From Gaeumannomyces sp. JS-464 (taxonomy: Eukaryota > Ascomycota > Sordariomycetes > Magnaporthales > Magnaporthaceae), in NCBI GenBank assembly GCA_002197995.1, contig NGZR01000002.1, forward strand, positions 7,750,001-7,814,000: DNA of 64,000 bases, read 5' to 3'. A program made the translations under genes and the position numbers. The notes beneath the pieces were generated by a model. It saw only the letters and a list, made by a program, of their open reading frames with translations, did not search any database and was not told the origin of the DNA. Below, one piece after another: positions 48,537 through 60,201 of this stretch; the stretch's first letter is position 1; each line of letters starts with the position of its first letter.

Positions 48537-49615
48537 GTTGGGCGATGATGGATGGGGTGTGAGGTAAGATAAGGTTGAAGCTGAAATATGAAGAAGATGA
48601 AGAAGATTCAAGTGTTTGGTTTTGTGGTGTGATGTTGTGATGGATGCTGGATGATTGTGTTGATGAGAGAGGGTTGATATTCGACATTGACTTCTAGAAT
48701 CACGACGTTTATATACCCATATTGTCCTCATAGAGGCATCGCCATCAGCAGCCATGGACACAGCTACGCGTCACGAAAGCGTAGTAAGTGTCGTCTCCAC
48801 GATGAGGCTATTTTTGTCCCGAGCCTCTCCGGGGGTTTCGCCTCCCCGATGGATCTATTTCCGCCCGGCAACTTCCTCCTTACTGCAAGCAAATCACGTT
48901 TCTCAGGGGTTTCTCGACGTGAATGCTATGATCAAGGAAGCATCAGCGCTAGGGTTATGGCGGGCCGCGCAGATCCTTACTTCTTCATCTAGAGGCTGAG
49001 TCCTTACTGACGAGCATGGCGCGCCCTTCTGGGGGCCTCGTCTCCACGATGGGGTTATTGTCGCTGGGAGGCCAGCACGGCCAGCAGCCATCCATTTAGC
49101 GAGGACAGTAATGTCCGTCGAGGGGTGCTTGAGTGGGGGCCATCAGCCATGAGATATCGGCGAGAGCATACTGCGTAGTGTAATACATGCCCGGATTGGG
49201 TAGGACAAGGGTGGTCATTGTCTTACCCGATGTGGCGATAGGCCCGCCGAGTCGGTGCCAGCTCGCCGAATAGAGTGTGTGGGGCGCAGATCCGCGCTGC
49301 TGCGCCGTGTGGCCATGCCACATCAGATTGGACCTGCCCGGATTCTCGGCATCAATTAAGTGACCTTGGGAGGTATATGCTAGTGCTCACTCTAGGGGCC
49401 GAGGGGCCCCCTCATTTGGGATTGCTGGCCTTACAACCACCGAGCCGCTGAACTCATGACGAGAAATACAGTTGTGCATTTTGTTTATGTTTCGTAAGCC
49501 CCATGAATTCAAGCCAGCATACGTTTACCAAGACCCATAAAATCCAAGCCAGTATACACCGACACCATCTTAGCAACTGCCTCGAAGCAAAGGAAGGCAG
49601 AGACATCCGATCACA
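48537..49615. other. Divergent intergenic region with short direct repeat
   Basis: Promoters of the secreted-protein and ankyrin-protein genes. TCGTCTCCACGATG plus a similar GGYTATT follow-up occurs twice (from 48791 and from 49038). No gene seen. Confidence 0.5.
48708..48715 (-). promoter_or_regulatory. TATA box of secreted-protein gene
   Basis: TATATAAA on the minus strand, about 170 nt before ATG 48536. Its presence fits a strongly or conditionally expressed secreted protein. Confidence 0.55.
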
Positions 49616-51416
49616 ATGCCCATCTTCGACATTCAGCTTCTGCCCGTGGAGCTCCGCGAGCGGATCGTCTATTTCGCCATTCGGACGAGGTCATTTAAGA
49701 GGGCCCTCAGGCTGAGGCTCGTCAGCAGTAAGTCATGATCGCTCCCCTTGGATGGTTTCCATACTAAATGTGGCCACAGGGCAATTCCGGGTTCTGGTGG
49801 AACAGGACATGTTCCGCACGGGTCTCCTGGACGGGTGCGTCCAGGAGGCCGCGGGGGAGCTGCGGCATGGACGTAAGCACCACGACCGCTATCGGGGACC
49901 GAACCCCCACCGCCAAGGGAGGCAGGATACCCCTTGGCTGGCTTTCCTCAAGCGCTACCTTGCCTACCGCGTCCTCACCAAGCCGGTCCTCGGCCCTGAG
50001 TGCCCGGAAACCTTGCTTCGCCGTGCCGCCGCGCGCCTCGGCGAGCTCCTCGGCGAGAGCAAGAACGAGGACGCAGCGCGCGGCCATATCGCAACCGTAT
50101 GCCAAGTGGCGTTCTGGGAACCCTTCTGCTACTACCGGTTCGATGTCGCAGGGCACAGCCCCGACACCTACATCTCCTCCCCATTCAAACCGACTTACCA
50201 TCACTGCGGGGATGAGTCGCTGAAGGTGATCCTTCTCGAGGCGGCCATTCATTTGGGCAACATCGGGCTGGCCGAAAAGATCTACGCAATGGAACCTAGA
50301 GACTTGTGCAACGTCGAAGTGGCCGGGTTGATTTACGCTACAAGAGGCTTGAAAAGTGGAGGGGCAATAGAGGAGAGGCAGGAAGAACGGATAGCGTGCG
50401 CTGCGTCACACGGCGGTCGAGAAATGTTCCAGCTTGTCCATGCGAGGGAGTTTGGCCTGGAGTCAGAGGAAGATTACCGACAAAATTACGACCAAGGTGA
50501 GCTCATGGATTACATACTCGGAGCATCTGCCCATGGCGGCGGCGCGGATCTCATTCGCTTCTTGCTCGACGTCGGGGAGCCTTGGGACATAACCACACTC
50601 CAGTCCTGGAATCTTTTCGGGCTCCGGGGGGCGATGCTTCACGCCCCAACTCCGGAAATCCTAGAACGTCTGGCCCTCCTCGCAGGCCCGGACTTTTCGC
50701 TGCTGAACAGTACCAATCATTTCTTGGCGGACGGCAGGGCCTGCTCTTGGGCCACGCCCTTGGCCGCCCGCCTGGACTATTACGCCGCCGACGGCAACAC
50801 GGCCATGGTGCAGTACCTGGTCGACCAGCACGGCGGCGGCGCCTTCCTCAACAACCCGGACCGGGCCTCCTTGCCGGCCCACCCCACGACGCAGGCGGCA
50901 GCCGACGAGCTCAAAACCCATGGCTGGCTGAGGCCCTGGTCGGACACCAACCAGAAGTCGCAGCGGTACAGGGCAGGGCTCAGGCCGCTGGTGCGCGCCG
51001 TCGATGCCGGCGTCGCCGACACGGTGGAGCTGCTGCTGGACCGCGGCGCGGACCCGAACGCGCACCCCGTGGGCGTCACGCCGCTGAGCGCGGCGGTGTG
51101 GCGCCGCGACCTGCGCGCCGCGCGCCTGCTGCTGGGCCGCGGGGCCGCCGACCCCAACCTCGGCACGCCGCCGCCCGTCGCGCTGGCCGTCGCGGTGGAG
51201 GACGAGGCCATGCTCGCGCTGCTGCTGGAGAAGGGCGCCGTCGTCGACACGCCCGAGACGGGCGGCTGGGCCGGGGCGCTGGCCCAGCGCGACGGGCTCG
51301 AGTCCATGCTTGACCTGCTCGAGGGCCTCGGGGTCGAGCGCGACGCCGCGTGGCACCACGTGCCGTCGCTAGAGGAGAGCATCCTAGGCGAGAAGTACTT
51401 TAGATTACTGGGCTGA
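49616..51416 (+). CDS. Ankyrin-repeat protein with F-box-like N-terminus
   Basis: 582 aa from exons 49616-49727 and 49780-51416; the 52-nt intron has GTAAGT and CAG. The first 40 residues (FDIQLLPVELRERIVYFAIR) resemble the fungal F-box-like LP-x-E-L-x-x-x-I pattern, weakly. The middle is helical and contains degenerate ankyrin-like helices (VILLEAAIHLGNIGLAEKIY, ADLIRFLLDVGEPWD). Clear ankyrin repeats occupy residues about 430-530 (PLVRAVDAGVADTVELLLDR, GVTPLSAAVWRRDLRAARLL). Such proteins are expanded in filamentous ascomycetes and are usually of unknown function; substrate-adaptor activity is only an inference. No frame breaks, unlike the other ankyrin gene in the window. Confidence 0.85.
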
Positions 51417-52115
51417 AACAGCCCTCTAGCCCCGTCGTGAATAGCGGTTTTTGGCTTATGATGATGATCTGTCTTGGAGTAGCGGTTTGAAACCTGAAAC
51501 AAGGGACTAATGGGTGAATTGGCAACAAAAGAAAATATGTCCACGGGAAAGAATTGGCCATTGGTAGACTTCTCTTTTTATTCATAGCCCTCGGGATCAA
51601 GTGCCTTGGTCGTGACCTGGGTCTCCAATCTTGATTTCTATCCCGAGGTGTTCATGAACAGCCCGGCCTCCTGCTTCTCACTCTCGTTCACGACAGAAAA
51701 AAGAGAGCACCCCTCCTGCCTCAATTTTTTCGTCAATCTTTTCCCGTTTGCACATTCTTTTATTCGGGTTTTCTATCCCGTATGTTTTTCCGTCACCACA
51801 TCTTGATCCATATCGTTTCTGACGATAGTGCAGGCGGGTCAACGTACTTACAAAACCTTGGCGCGTTCAAATCTCGCGAGTTTTGCTACCAAACGAAACA
51901 TCGCCTACATTCACTTGTTCATGTCATCCTTGAACTACCTGTTTTTCAACATCCGTAGATGGCTTAGATTGTTCAAAACATAGACTGCCCAAAAGAACAG
52001 CCCGAAAGAAGATAGAAGGAAGAAAGCAACGCAACCCATAGAAACGCCTGGCCCCTTATCCTACAGCAAAACCCCCCCGTTCCCCCAATCTTCCTTGAGC
52101 CTTTAACTCTCACCA
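51417..52115. other. Convergent intergenic region
   Basis: T-rich 3' UTR sequence and spacer. No gene recognised. Confidence 0.55.
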
Positions 52116-53989
52116 TCATCTTCCCATGGGCTCCGGGCTTGACCAAATCCCCGCGTTTTGACTCCACCTCTCGCCGTGTTCCCGCTCCCTATCATCCCCA
52201 GCCGGCACCTCGGCGCCCGCGACCGGGATCAGGGCGAGCTTGCCGCTGGGGTCGGTGAGCTTGAACGGGACCCGGTATCCCGGGCGGTAGCGGTTGTGCT
52301 TCCTGTCCCACCACGCGAACTCCTTCCTCTTGCTCGAGTACAGGAGCATCCACCGGTGCTGCGGGCACTTGGGCACCCTGAGGCCGCGGCGCGGCGAGGG
52401 CGCAGGGCTGCGCCGGGACCTGTCGGCGTTCTGCTCCTCGTCAAGCTCCGGACGGGGCGCTTCATCCTCCTCATCCTCACCCTCCTCCTCCTCCTCCGGA
52501 TTATTGGCCATCGCGTCCCTCTGCATCTGGCCTCCGGCGTCTTCGGCCTTGGAAGCTGCAACGAATGCCTTCATGCGGCGAGTTTCCTCCTCCAGCTCCG
52601 CCATGCACTTCGCGGCCCTCACCTTCAGCGCCTGCCAGCCAGCCTCGTCGGCCAGCGGCGAAGCCGCGTCCTGGCTGTCGATTTTCTCCTTGACCGACAA
52701 GAACAACCCTCTCGCGGGGCGAGGCACCGAATCCCACCCGTGCTTCCGGGCGCGGGCGGCGGCGGCAGCGGCGGCGGAGGCCTCGGTGTCGGAGTCCCTG
52801 GTGGCTCCCGCCGCCGACGCCTCGGCGCGGAGCTTGTCCGCCTCGGCGTTGGCGTTGGCGACCTCGACGTGTGCCTCGCGGACGTGCCGGCGCGCGTTGT
52901 GCAGTGCCCTCGCCACCCGCTTCTCCCCGTGCGCCGAGAGGGAGGGAATCTGGGGCCATCGCCGCCGGCGGGCTTCCCCTGCAGCGTGCGGGTGTGAGCC
53001 TCCATCAGCCGGAGGCGGCTCCTCAGGCCGGGGATCTTCCGTTGGGCGCGCCTGGCGACCCGCTCATACGTGCGAACTTCGTCGCCGTCGTCGCTGCTGC
53101 TGCTGCTGCTGCTGCTGCTTGTGACCTCTCGCTTGGCCTCGTCCAAATGCGGGTCCACCATAGGGAAATCGACGTCGTTGGCAGCCGGAGACCACGACCC
53201 GGGCCGGAGACTCTTGCGATGCTCACGGGCCGCCTCGAGCCACTCGAGATTGTTCTTCAGCCGCTTGCTAGTCTCTTCGAGAGCCTTTGGGTAGTACCCC
53301 CCGCCAAAGGTCGGCTTGGCTCGCGCGCGCGGCTCCAGGTAGGCTTTACGCCGCCGGCCGGACCTGACCATGCGCTCGACCCACAGCTCCTCGGGCGTCT
53401 TTTTGAGCCGGGGAGTGTTGTCGTTGGCGTCGTCGCTGTCCTCCCCAAACAGCGACTCTTGCTTCTTCGTGCCGAATAGCATCATCTCTTGCTTCCCTCC
53501 ACCGAATGGCGACCGCTTCTCGGCGACCGCTGAGGCATCGGCGAATATTCCGCCGAATAACCGCGATGGCCCCTCGGCGACGGGCGGCGGCCGTTTCCCA
53601 CCGCCGAACAGCCGCTTCTCCACCTCCTCGGAGGGGTGGTACACCTTTTTCAGCGGGTCGCCAAACAGCGGGCTGTGGGCGCGGCGTACGGGACGAGGCC
53701 CGTCGCCGCCGCCGCCAACGCCCGCGTCCAGCCTCGCCTCCAAATCGGACGAGAACAGGTTGCGGGCTTGTTGTCCGGGACGAGGCCAGCCGCCGCCGAA
53801 CAGCCCCCGCTCCTCCACGGCCGGGAAGAGCGAGGGAGGACTGGCCTGGCGCGCGGGACGCGGCGGCGGCGGCCAGAGGCTCGTGCTGGGCCAGCCCCTG
53901 TCGAAGCTGCCGCCAAGCTGCGCGTCCATGGCGGTGGGGGAGGTTGTCTGATGGAGCGCTTCGTGCGCCTCGTCGGCCTTCTGTGCCAT
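52116..53989 (-). CDS. Low-complexity protein with repeated FG motifs, unknown function
   Basis: I do not recognise the family. About 624 aa once a single missing base near 52945 is allowed for. Residues about 62-182 hold seven spaced LFG/PFG motifs, several as LFGGG followed by K/W/I (near 63, 108, 127, 144, 161, 171 and 180), separated by charged and Pro-rich linkers. Next come a basic segment (MVRSGRRRKAYLEPRARAKP), a nine-Ser run then acidic residues (CTG repeat at 53093-53128), a coiled coil (ADKLRAEASAA, LEEETRRMKAFVAASKAED), a Glu-rich stretch, and a compact C-terminal domain (CPQHRWMLLYSSKRKEFAWW through VPFKLTDPSGKLALIP). FG spacing recalls nucleoporins or short docking motifs, but the FG count is low. 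An in-frame upstream ATG at 54118 is an alternative start. Confidence 0.72.
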
Positions 53990-54276
53990 TGTCGAAGAGC
54001 GGGTGCTATGGTTCAAGGGGGTTATATCAAAGTTGGGATTCAGAAAGTTGTAACTAGCCGAAGTAGACGGTCGAACAGGTGGATACACAAAAGCAGTTGC
54101 TTCTCCCGTCTTGGCCATTCTGGCAACCGATGGCACTTATAGCCTTCATTACTAACATACCACATCCGTTCGGCTATGCGCCACCTGTTCAGGACAAAGA
54201 ACACTGACGGGGCCGTTGTTCTGGAGCTGTACAGAACACGTTTGTGGGCCTGCCCAGGCCGCATCCGGGAAACCCC

Positions 54277-54293
54277 AAAAAAAAAAAAAAAAA
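54277..54293. repeat. Poly(A) homopolymer, 17 nt
   Basis: A run of 17 A on the plus strand. No reverse-transcriptase remnant or target-site duplication was seen beside it, so it is listed only as a simple repeat. Confidence 0.9.
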
Positions 54294-55672
54294 TTAATAG
54301 ACAAGTGACCAAACGATAAAGACGACCGGCTTCGGATACCCGGCACCCTGGGTACTTCCTTTGTTACCGGCCAGTTGCGGCCAACCACATGCAATGTCCG
54401 CTGCACATCACAAGATATCGGACATACAAAGGGTTTAGCCGAAAGCGGCAAATGGCTGGCTTGGGAAGCATATAGCATCCCCTCAAAGTTGGTCGGTTCG
54501 GAACTTGCAGAGGCGAAGCGACAACAGATCGCTTTCCACCCGTCAATCGAACCATATCGTTTTCCTCGAGTTGATGCATTTTCCCATCAAGAAATGTCCC
54601 TTGAGGGTGGGTTCTGAAGCGGTTTGGTATCAAACGGCCAAAACGCATCAGAACCATTTGTCAAGGGACGTTGCGTTGTTGGAAGATGTGGCAAAATGTA
54701 ACAAGTGGTAGAAAACGAAATGGTTCGACTGACAGGTAAAGCGAAAACTATATAGCCAAACAATTCTCGATTCTACGTAACTAAGAGGGCACGATTTCGT
54801 AAGGAGGGGCAGTTCAGAAGGAAAATAGGATAGAGTAGAGGAGAAAGGAGTAAGGGCTCAAAAATGTTCGAGGGGAAGGCACCTTGATATAAACCACTCA
54901 GGGCGATGGCCCTGTGCCGAAAAGTACCTACCTCTTAGTCAAGTGCTAGGGACCTGAGCTGGCCGCGACGTGGAATCGGCCCGACAAGCCTGACCTAGGA
55001 AGCTAGCCCTGGATTTGTCTCATCCCCGACAGAATAAGCAAAGGGAGCAAATAGCAAGGATAAGAAGCCCTCCCTAGGCGCCAAGACGCGTAGGCGTGGG
55101 CCAGGCCATCACTTCCATTCCAGAGCGCATCAGCCCAACCTTCGCGGGCGCGCCTAAGGGAGTATTTCTCCTGAGAGGGCGAGGCCATATCAATCATCAG
55201 CTGGTGGCTGAGACGGGAAACAGGCAAGTCTCTCTTGGGATGGAAATAGGAAGAGGAAAAAATGAAAATGAAATAGGGATAAGAAATGGTAAGAAAAAAG
55301 AACACGGAATCGGAAGATTACGGCAAATGCTTTCCTTCTGCAGCCTTGACAAAGGGATACCGGGTCTTCTGAACGTCACCGCGCTGTACCACTTGGTAAC
55401 AAGGCCGCAGGCGAAGGTGCAGAATTCGGGTCGTATTCCAAGTTTGTCCTAGACGGGAAAAGAGTAGACCCTGGCCAGTCGAATTTGTCGCTCAGGCTTG
55501 GCATCTTTCAGCTCTCTGCTTCTGTCAGTGAATCTTGCTTGTTTTCTCGTATCCACGTCAACATGATTTACCTGTGGTCAGCTCCCTGGGGTTGACATGG
55601 TCTGGGTTTAGAAGTCTCACGTGACCCATTATTTGTTCTTCGAGCTGCGCGTCGCCCAGAGGCTCGAGGTCC

Positions 55673-56032
55673 CTAGGGTATCGGGAGGCCTAAAGCAAGC
55701 TCGCTGCGCTCGGGTGAAAATTCGCCCCTCTTTGCTGGGGGCATCGAGGAGACGATCAAGAACCGAGCCAGACAAGGCAGCATTAAGCATGCATCCTCAC
55801 TGCTCCGCTGTCGATTACGCCTGTCGCTATCATGGCCTGATTCGTCTGATGAATGCCCGTCATTTCTGTCGTCACCTTGGGCGAGGTTCAAGGGCTGGGC
55901 AAGGCGTGTGTTGACGTTCACTGAAGCAAGGCGAAATTGCGAGCGCTTTATGGCTGAAAGAGTCCTCGAACTGATGATGCTGGCGAGAACAAGAGCGACG
56001 GCAATGACGCCCCAGGTCCGCGGACGGAGCAT
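55673..56032 (-). CDS. Possible small signal-anchored protein (weak)
   Basis: A 119-codon frame from ATG 56032. Its first 30 residues contain a hydrophobic segment (WGVIAVALVLASIISS) preceded by Arg residues, like a signal anchor, and codon third positions there are moderately GC-rich. The rest is Ser/Asp/Arg-rich with no domain. It could be a first exon of a spliced gene or chance. No neighbour supports it. Confidence 0.2.
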   Translation of the reverse strand: MLRPRTWGVIAVALVLASIISSRTLSAIKRSQFRLASVNVNTRLAQPLNLAQGDDRNDGHSSDESGHDSDRRNRQRSSEDACLMLPCLARFLIVSSMPPAKRGEFSPERSELALGLPIP

Positions 56033-56716
56033 TGGTGGCTACGCAGATGCCCCATTCCAACCCCTCTGCTGTCCAGTGCTCTCCCCTTGTGTTGCTTGAA
56101 GATGGTGCCAAGAGCAGAATCGAGAAAAACGGTCCTAGTAGCCGAAGACGACGAGATAGAAAGATATAATCGTACAGTTGGGTCCCTTGTTTTTGTGCTT
56201 TTCTTGCTGTAGTTGATGAGCTCTGCTGCATCACCGCCTCGTTAACTGACGATTCCGATGTCCGATATCCGATTTCCGCGTGAACAATCCAAATGGGTGA
56301 GGGGTGATGAGGAGGGGTGCCTCCCAGATCGCCGGCTGACCAGTTTCGTGTATTCCGCCGTGTTTTGGTTGAATTAAAAGGAGATATAGAGAGTTACTGG
56401 GGTACCGGCCAGCGAGAACGATGACCGTTTGCGACAAGCCGTCCGTATGTAAGGTAGCAAGTAGCAGGGCGACCAGGTCGGGATTCTAGTTGTGGCCGAA
56501 ATCGAGCAAAACGCAAAAAATGAAAACTCAGGTGATGGTGAGGTGACGAGGGAGCCGCTGACGATGAAGCTTGTCGCAAGTCGAATAACTCCAAAAGGCA
56601 ATTTTTGGATATCTGATTTGCCCCCTTTTGCGCCGGCGGTACAAAAATAAGAGAGGTGTTCCTACATTAAGTCAAATTGTCGATGTCGTGATGGTCACCA
56701 GAGCCCGAAGCCGGAG

Positions 56717-58261
56717 CTTAGCGGCGGTCAGATCCTGCAGAATATTCCACTAGTGTCAGTTTTGTGCGATCGAAACATGGGCGAAGGAGCGGCGCCAGAG
56801 AGCGACATACCGTAGGGATCGCGAGAATCGCCGCGAGGGCCATCGTACCCGCCAGCCGGGGGAGGATCACGGGAGCGCGGACCGTCGCGGTCGCGATCGA
56901 AGCGCTCGCGCTCGCGGTCCACAGGCGGGCGCCTGTCGTCACGGGGACCACTGAAGCGGTCGCGCTCGTCGCGGTAACGATCAGAGCGGTATCCATCGTC
57001 ACGGTCGCGACGACCGTAGCCGCGGTCATCACGAGGAGGCGGGCCACCGTTGCGGTCGTAGCCACGGTCATCACGGTAGCCGCCGCCACGAGGCTCGCGG
57101 TCATCATAGCGGCGATCGTAGCCGCGGTACCGGTAGGGGTCGTCACGACCACCGTAGCCGCCACCGCCACGACGACGGTCGTCGAAACGGCCGCCGCGGC
57201 CGCCACCACCACGCTCGCCCTCTGCGTCGCCCAAAAAGGAAAAATGTTAATTCACGATGCCCAATATTACTCGACAGCCACAAGCGCACCGAATAACGTC
57301 TGTCGGGAAAGCGGAAAGGGTGGGTATGTAATCTTACCTCGCTTCGGCGGGCCAAAGTACTTGCCCGGAGTGGGCGTGCGGGGGCGGTTGCGGCGGGCCT
57401 TCTCGATGCTGAGAGTACGACCCTCGACCACCTCACCCTGCAGGCCCTCAATGGCAGCGTCGGCCTGCTCGGTGGTGACCATCTTGACGAAACCGAAGCC
57501 ACGCGACTCCTGCGTGTGGGGGTCGCGCATGATCTGGCACTTCTCGACCTCGCCATACTTCTCGAACATGCGCGTGACCTCGGCCTCAACGAGGCGCGGG
57601 TGAATCCCAGTCACGAAGAGGTTGGAGCCTGGGTTGTAGGCACCGGCCGACTCCTTGCGGTCGTCATCATCCTTGGGGACCGAGCTGTTGTGAGGCGAGG
57701 GTGAGGGCGATGTTAGCCGAGAGTAGCGAAGATAAGACGAAGGCGAAAGTGGCGACGACAGAGCCAAACACGCTCCATAAGACCCGAGGCGTCTGCGACA
57801 AGGTAATGGTCATGGGTGCAAGTGCTGAATAAGGTGAAGACTTGCCGGTCGCCATTGCTGGGAGAAGCCGAGCGGCGGCGTTCGACCACGTCGTCATTGC
57901 GAGGCGAGGCGCTGCGGCGATCGTCGTAGTTACGAGGAGGCTCGTCTGTGGATTGAAGAAGTGTTAGAAAACAAGTCATCAATCGAGTCGCACGTGTTGC
58001 GTGGCGCGGTGTCGCAAATGATTTGATGAGGATGGCGATTGTATTGCCTGGATCGCGCGACGCGTCCCGAACCAAATGAGGGTGATGTGATGACAATGTG
58101 AGGATGATATTGGTGGAAGACACCAGTGGCTTATGCAAGGTCGATTTCTTCTCGGTGCGAAACGCGTGAAGAAAAAAAAAAAATACTGGGATGGACCATG
58201 AGCACACACCCTCGAAACGGTCGCCATTCGCGGCTTCGTAGTCCATCGAAGTGGTGGCCAT
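56717..58261 (-). CDS. Tra2-like RNA-binding protein (RRM plus RGG/RD tail)
   Basis: Predicted nuclear splicing regulator of the SR/Transformer-2 type. Exons 58261-58210, 57945-57846, 57684-57338, 57221-56811 and a 17-nt last exon 56733-56717 join to exactly 308 aa. N-terminal arginine/serine-rich part (NYDDRRSASPRND, ERRRSASPSNGDR), then one RRM at residues about 70-150 with RNP2 LFVTGI and RNP1 RGFGFVKM. The C-terminal half is almost entirely Arg, Gly, Asp and Tyr (GGRFDDRRRGGGGYGGRDD and repeats), ending DPYGSDRR. Intron 2 (57685-57845) uses a GC donor (CG|GCAAGT). Retaining introns would truncate the product, so autoregulation by splicing is possible. Confidence 0.9.
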
Positions 58262-60201
58262 GATTGCGTGCGACGCGTGCCGTGTCTTCTTTCTGTCTGG
58301 TTGTCTGTGTTCCTTGAAGACGGGATTGCGGCTGGTCGTCGCGCGCTGTCTCTTTCTCTGGCAGCGAGGCGAGGCTGATGAGGCTTTCGGTTTGTAGCAG
58401 AGCAAACCAACCTGGAGGCAGAGCCGCAGGAGAAGACAATGAAGGAGCCTGCAAAGTGGGGACCGCTTAGCTAAGACGGGTCCAGGAGGGCCCAGTGGGC
58501 AAGGCGAGCGAGCCACTGGCTCCAGATTCAATGCAAGAGTGGAGGGAAACGATTTCTTTCAAAATGTGGGTATTTACGCACTTGAAGGGATCCGGATCGA
58601 GATGGACTCGCGATTCACGATGCTTGGGATGGCGACGAGGAGGGTTTGTGGTTCGGAAAAGCGTTGGGGAAATGGAGGCGGGAGGGAGAAAAGGACAGAC
58701 AGTCCTAGACGCTGCACGGGATTCTTGTGCGCGCACGACAAGCGCCAAGTCAGACGCCTTCTTTTTTTTTTTCCCCCCTGATGCTGGGCGAAAAGAGACG
58801 ACGGGCTGTTTTGCCTGGGTCGCCTCGGATGGAGAAAAAAAAAAAAAAAAAAAAAGAGGAACAATACGCACCGAGGCTGCCGTATGGGGACTAGCGCTGT
58901 TTAGCTAATTTGCAGGCGACACCTGTATTGGATATCATCCTGCTGCGGTCACAGAACGGGGCTCATCTCGCTCGGCGACGAAAACGGCAAGGCGCTCTGC
59001 ATCGGAGCTCGTCTGCTCGTGCAAAGCAGCACTAACAAATGCGCTATCGGGTAGGCTGTCGACAAATGACAGGTGTGGCCCTGCATGCTTCAACATGGAC
59101 CCCGGCCGTCTCGAGCACGTCACTGGCCATCCACTGCTGCAGGGCGCGACCGACCGACATGCCAGTCCCCCATGGCAGCAGCAGCGCCGTTGGCTGCCCA
59201 GACAGAATCGTCGACGCCGTACCACTACAGGACAGGCACGCGCGTGCGGGCAAGCTCGAAACGAGAAGATTCGGAAAACATTTTTTTTCGCCGTCACACA
59301 GCGAGTCGTCTGGCGGATGCACCACAGGGCAGCCGGGCGAGGCTCAAACAGGCCAACCAAGCAAGCCCAGGTGGTCGGGTGCATTGTGCGACACTGACAC
59401 CAGTAGCAGCGGCGACGGGCAGCTGCATACATGCGATGTATTTGTAACGCAAGCGAACCATGTATGTGAAAGTTCCAGGGTGTATTTACCATCTTTGTGT
59501 TCCCTCCCAGCCATCGAATAGTCTGTCCGTTCGTCCGTGGGCTCGATCAACTCTGCGATCCGAACCTGATTGGCCTGCATGACCCGAGATAGCCTCCCCC
59601 CGTCGATCCCCTCGACAGCCCAGACGGGAACCGCATGTTCGACCGAGGAGTCCGATCACGGCGCACAGTGCCCTTGAAACCGGCACCCGGGCCGGCTCCG
59701 GACTATGAAAGGCCGTGGGACGGATCCACAGTGTCCCGAGAAAACCCCGCGGCCCCAGCGGGCGAGTTTGGGGTAGTGGGGTCTGGATGGGATGAGGGAT
59801 AAAGCCTACCTACCCTCCCTGTGCTTGAGGGTAGAAAAGGCAGCATGTGCAGCTCATACGTAATGATGCCGGCGACCTCGGCTGGGGGGGTGGAGTCTCT
59901 GGCGCAATTCGTGATGTGTATGGATGGCTGCTTGACGTCCAGCGCTGGTGCCGTTCGTCAAAGCCGCCGCCAGTTCACAGCACGCGTTCCTGAGACGACG
60001 CCCCGCCGCCCGAGCCAACTCGACTCGTCTCCATCGGAGCCCGGGTAGTCGGCCAGTGTCAGTTCCGCAGGACCGTGGGCACTGCCGAAGGAGTCATATC
60101 TACCAGAATAGACGTGTATCCATAGGTCCCCAGTTTTGCACAAACCGAGGCCTCGCTCCAAACAATCGCATTCACCTACGCTCCGTATTCTGCTGTCCAA
60201 G
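58262..60201. other. Divergent intergenic region
   Basis: Promoters and leaders of the RRM and GGT genes. It contains a 21-A run at 58835-58855 and CT-rich leader sequence. A 185-codon minus-strand frame at 58935-59492 is judged spurious. Confidence 0.5.
58835..58855. repeat. Poly(A) homopolymer, 21 nt
   Basis: A run of 21 A on the plus strand, i.e. poly(T) in the leader or promoter of the RRM gene. T-runs are common in fungal promoters and exclude nucleosomes. Confidence 0.9.

Larger units (their letters stand above)
53990..56716. other. Long intergenic region
   Basis: 2.7 kb between the FG-motif gene and the RRM gene. It includes a 17-A run (54277-54293), purine-rich sequence at 55200-55330 and one weak small frame (55673-56032). 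Nothing firmly identified. Confidence 0.45.

Noticed and set aside
45536..48930. Shared 15-mer GACGTGAATGCTATG at about 45536 and 48916
   Set aside because: One or two 15-mer repeats are expected by chance in 64 kb, and flanks do not match.
54277..54293. Poly(A) run as the 3' end of a retroelement
   Set aside because: No reverse-transcriptase or SINE body upstream and no target-site duplication visible.
58935..59492. A 185-codon minus-strand frame rich in Cys and Arg
   Set aside because: Overlaps frames of similar length in three other phases; composition is that of random GC-rich DNA.
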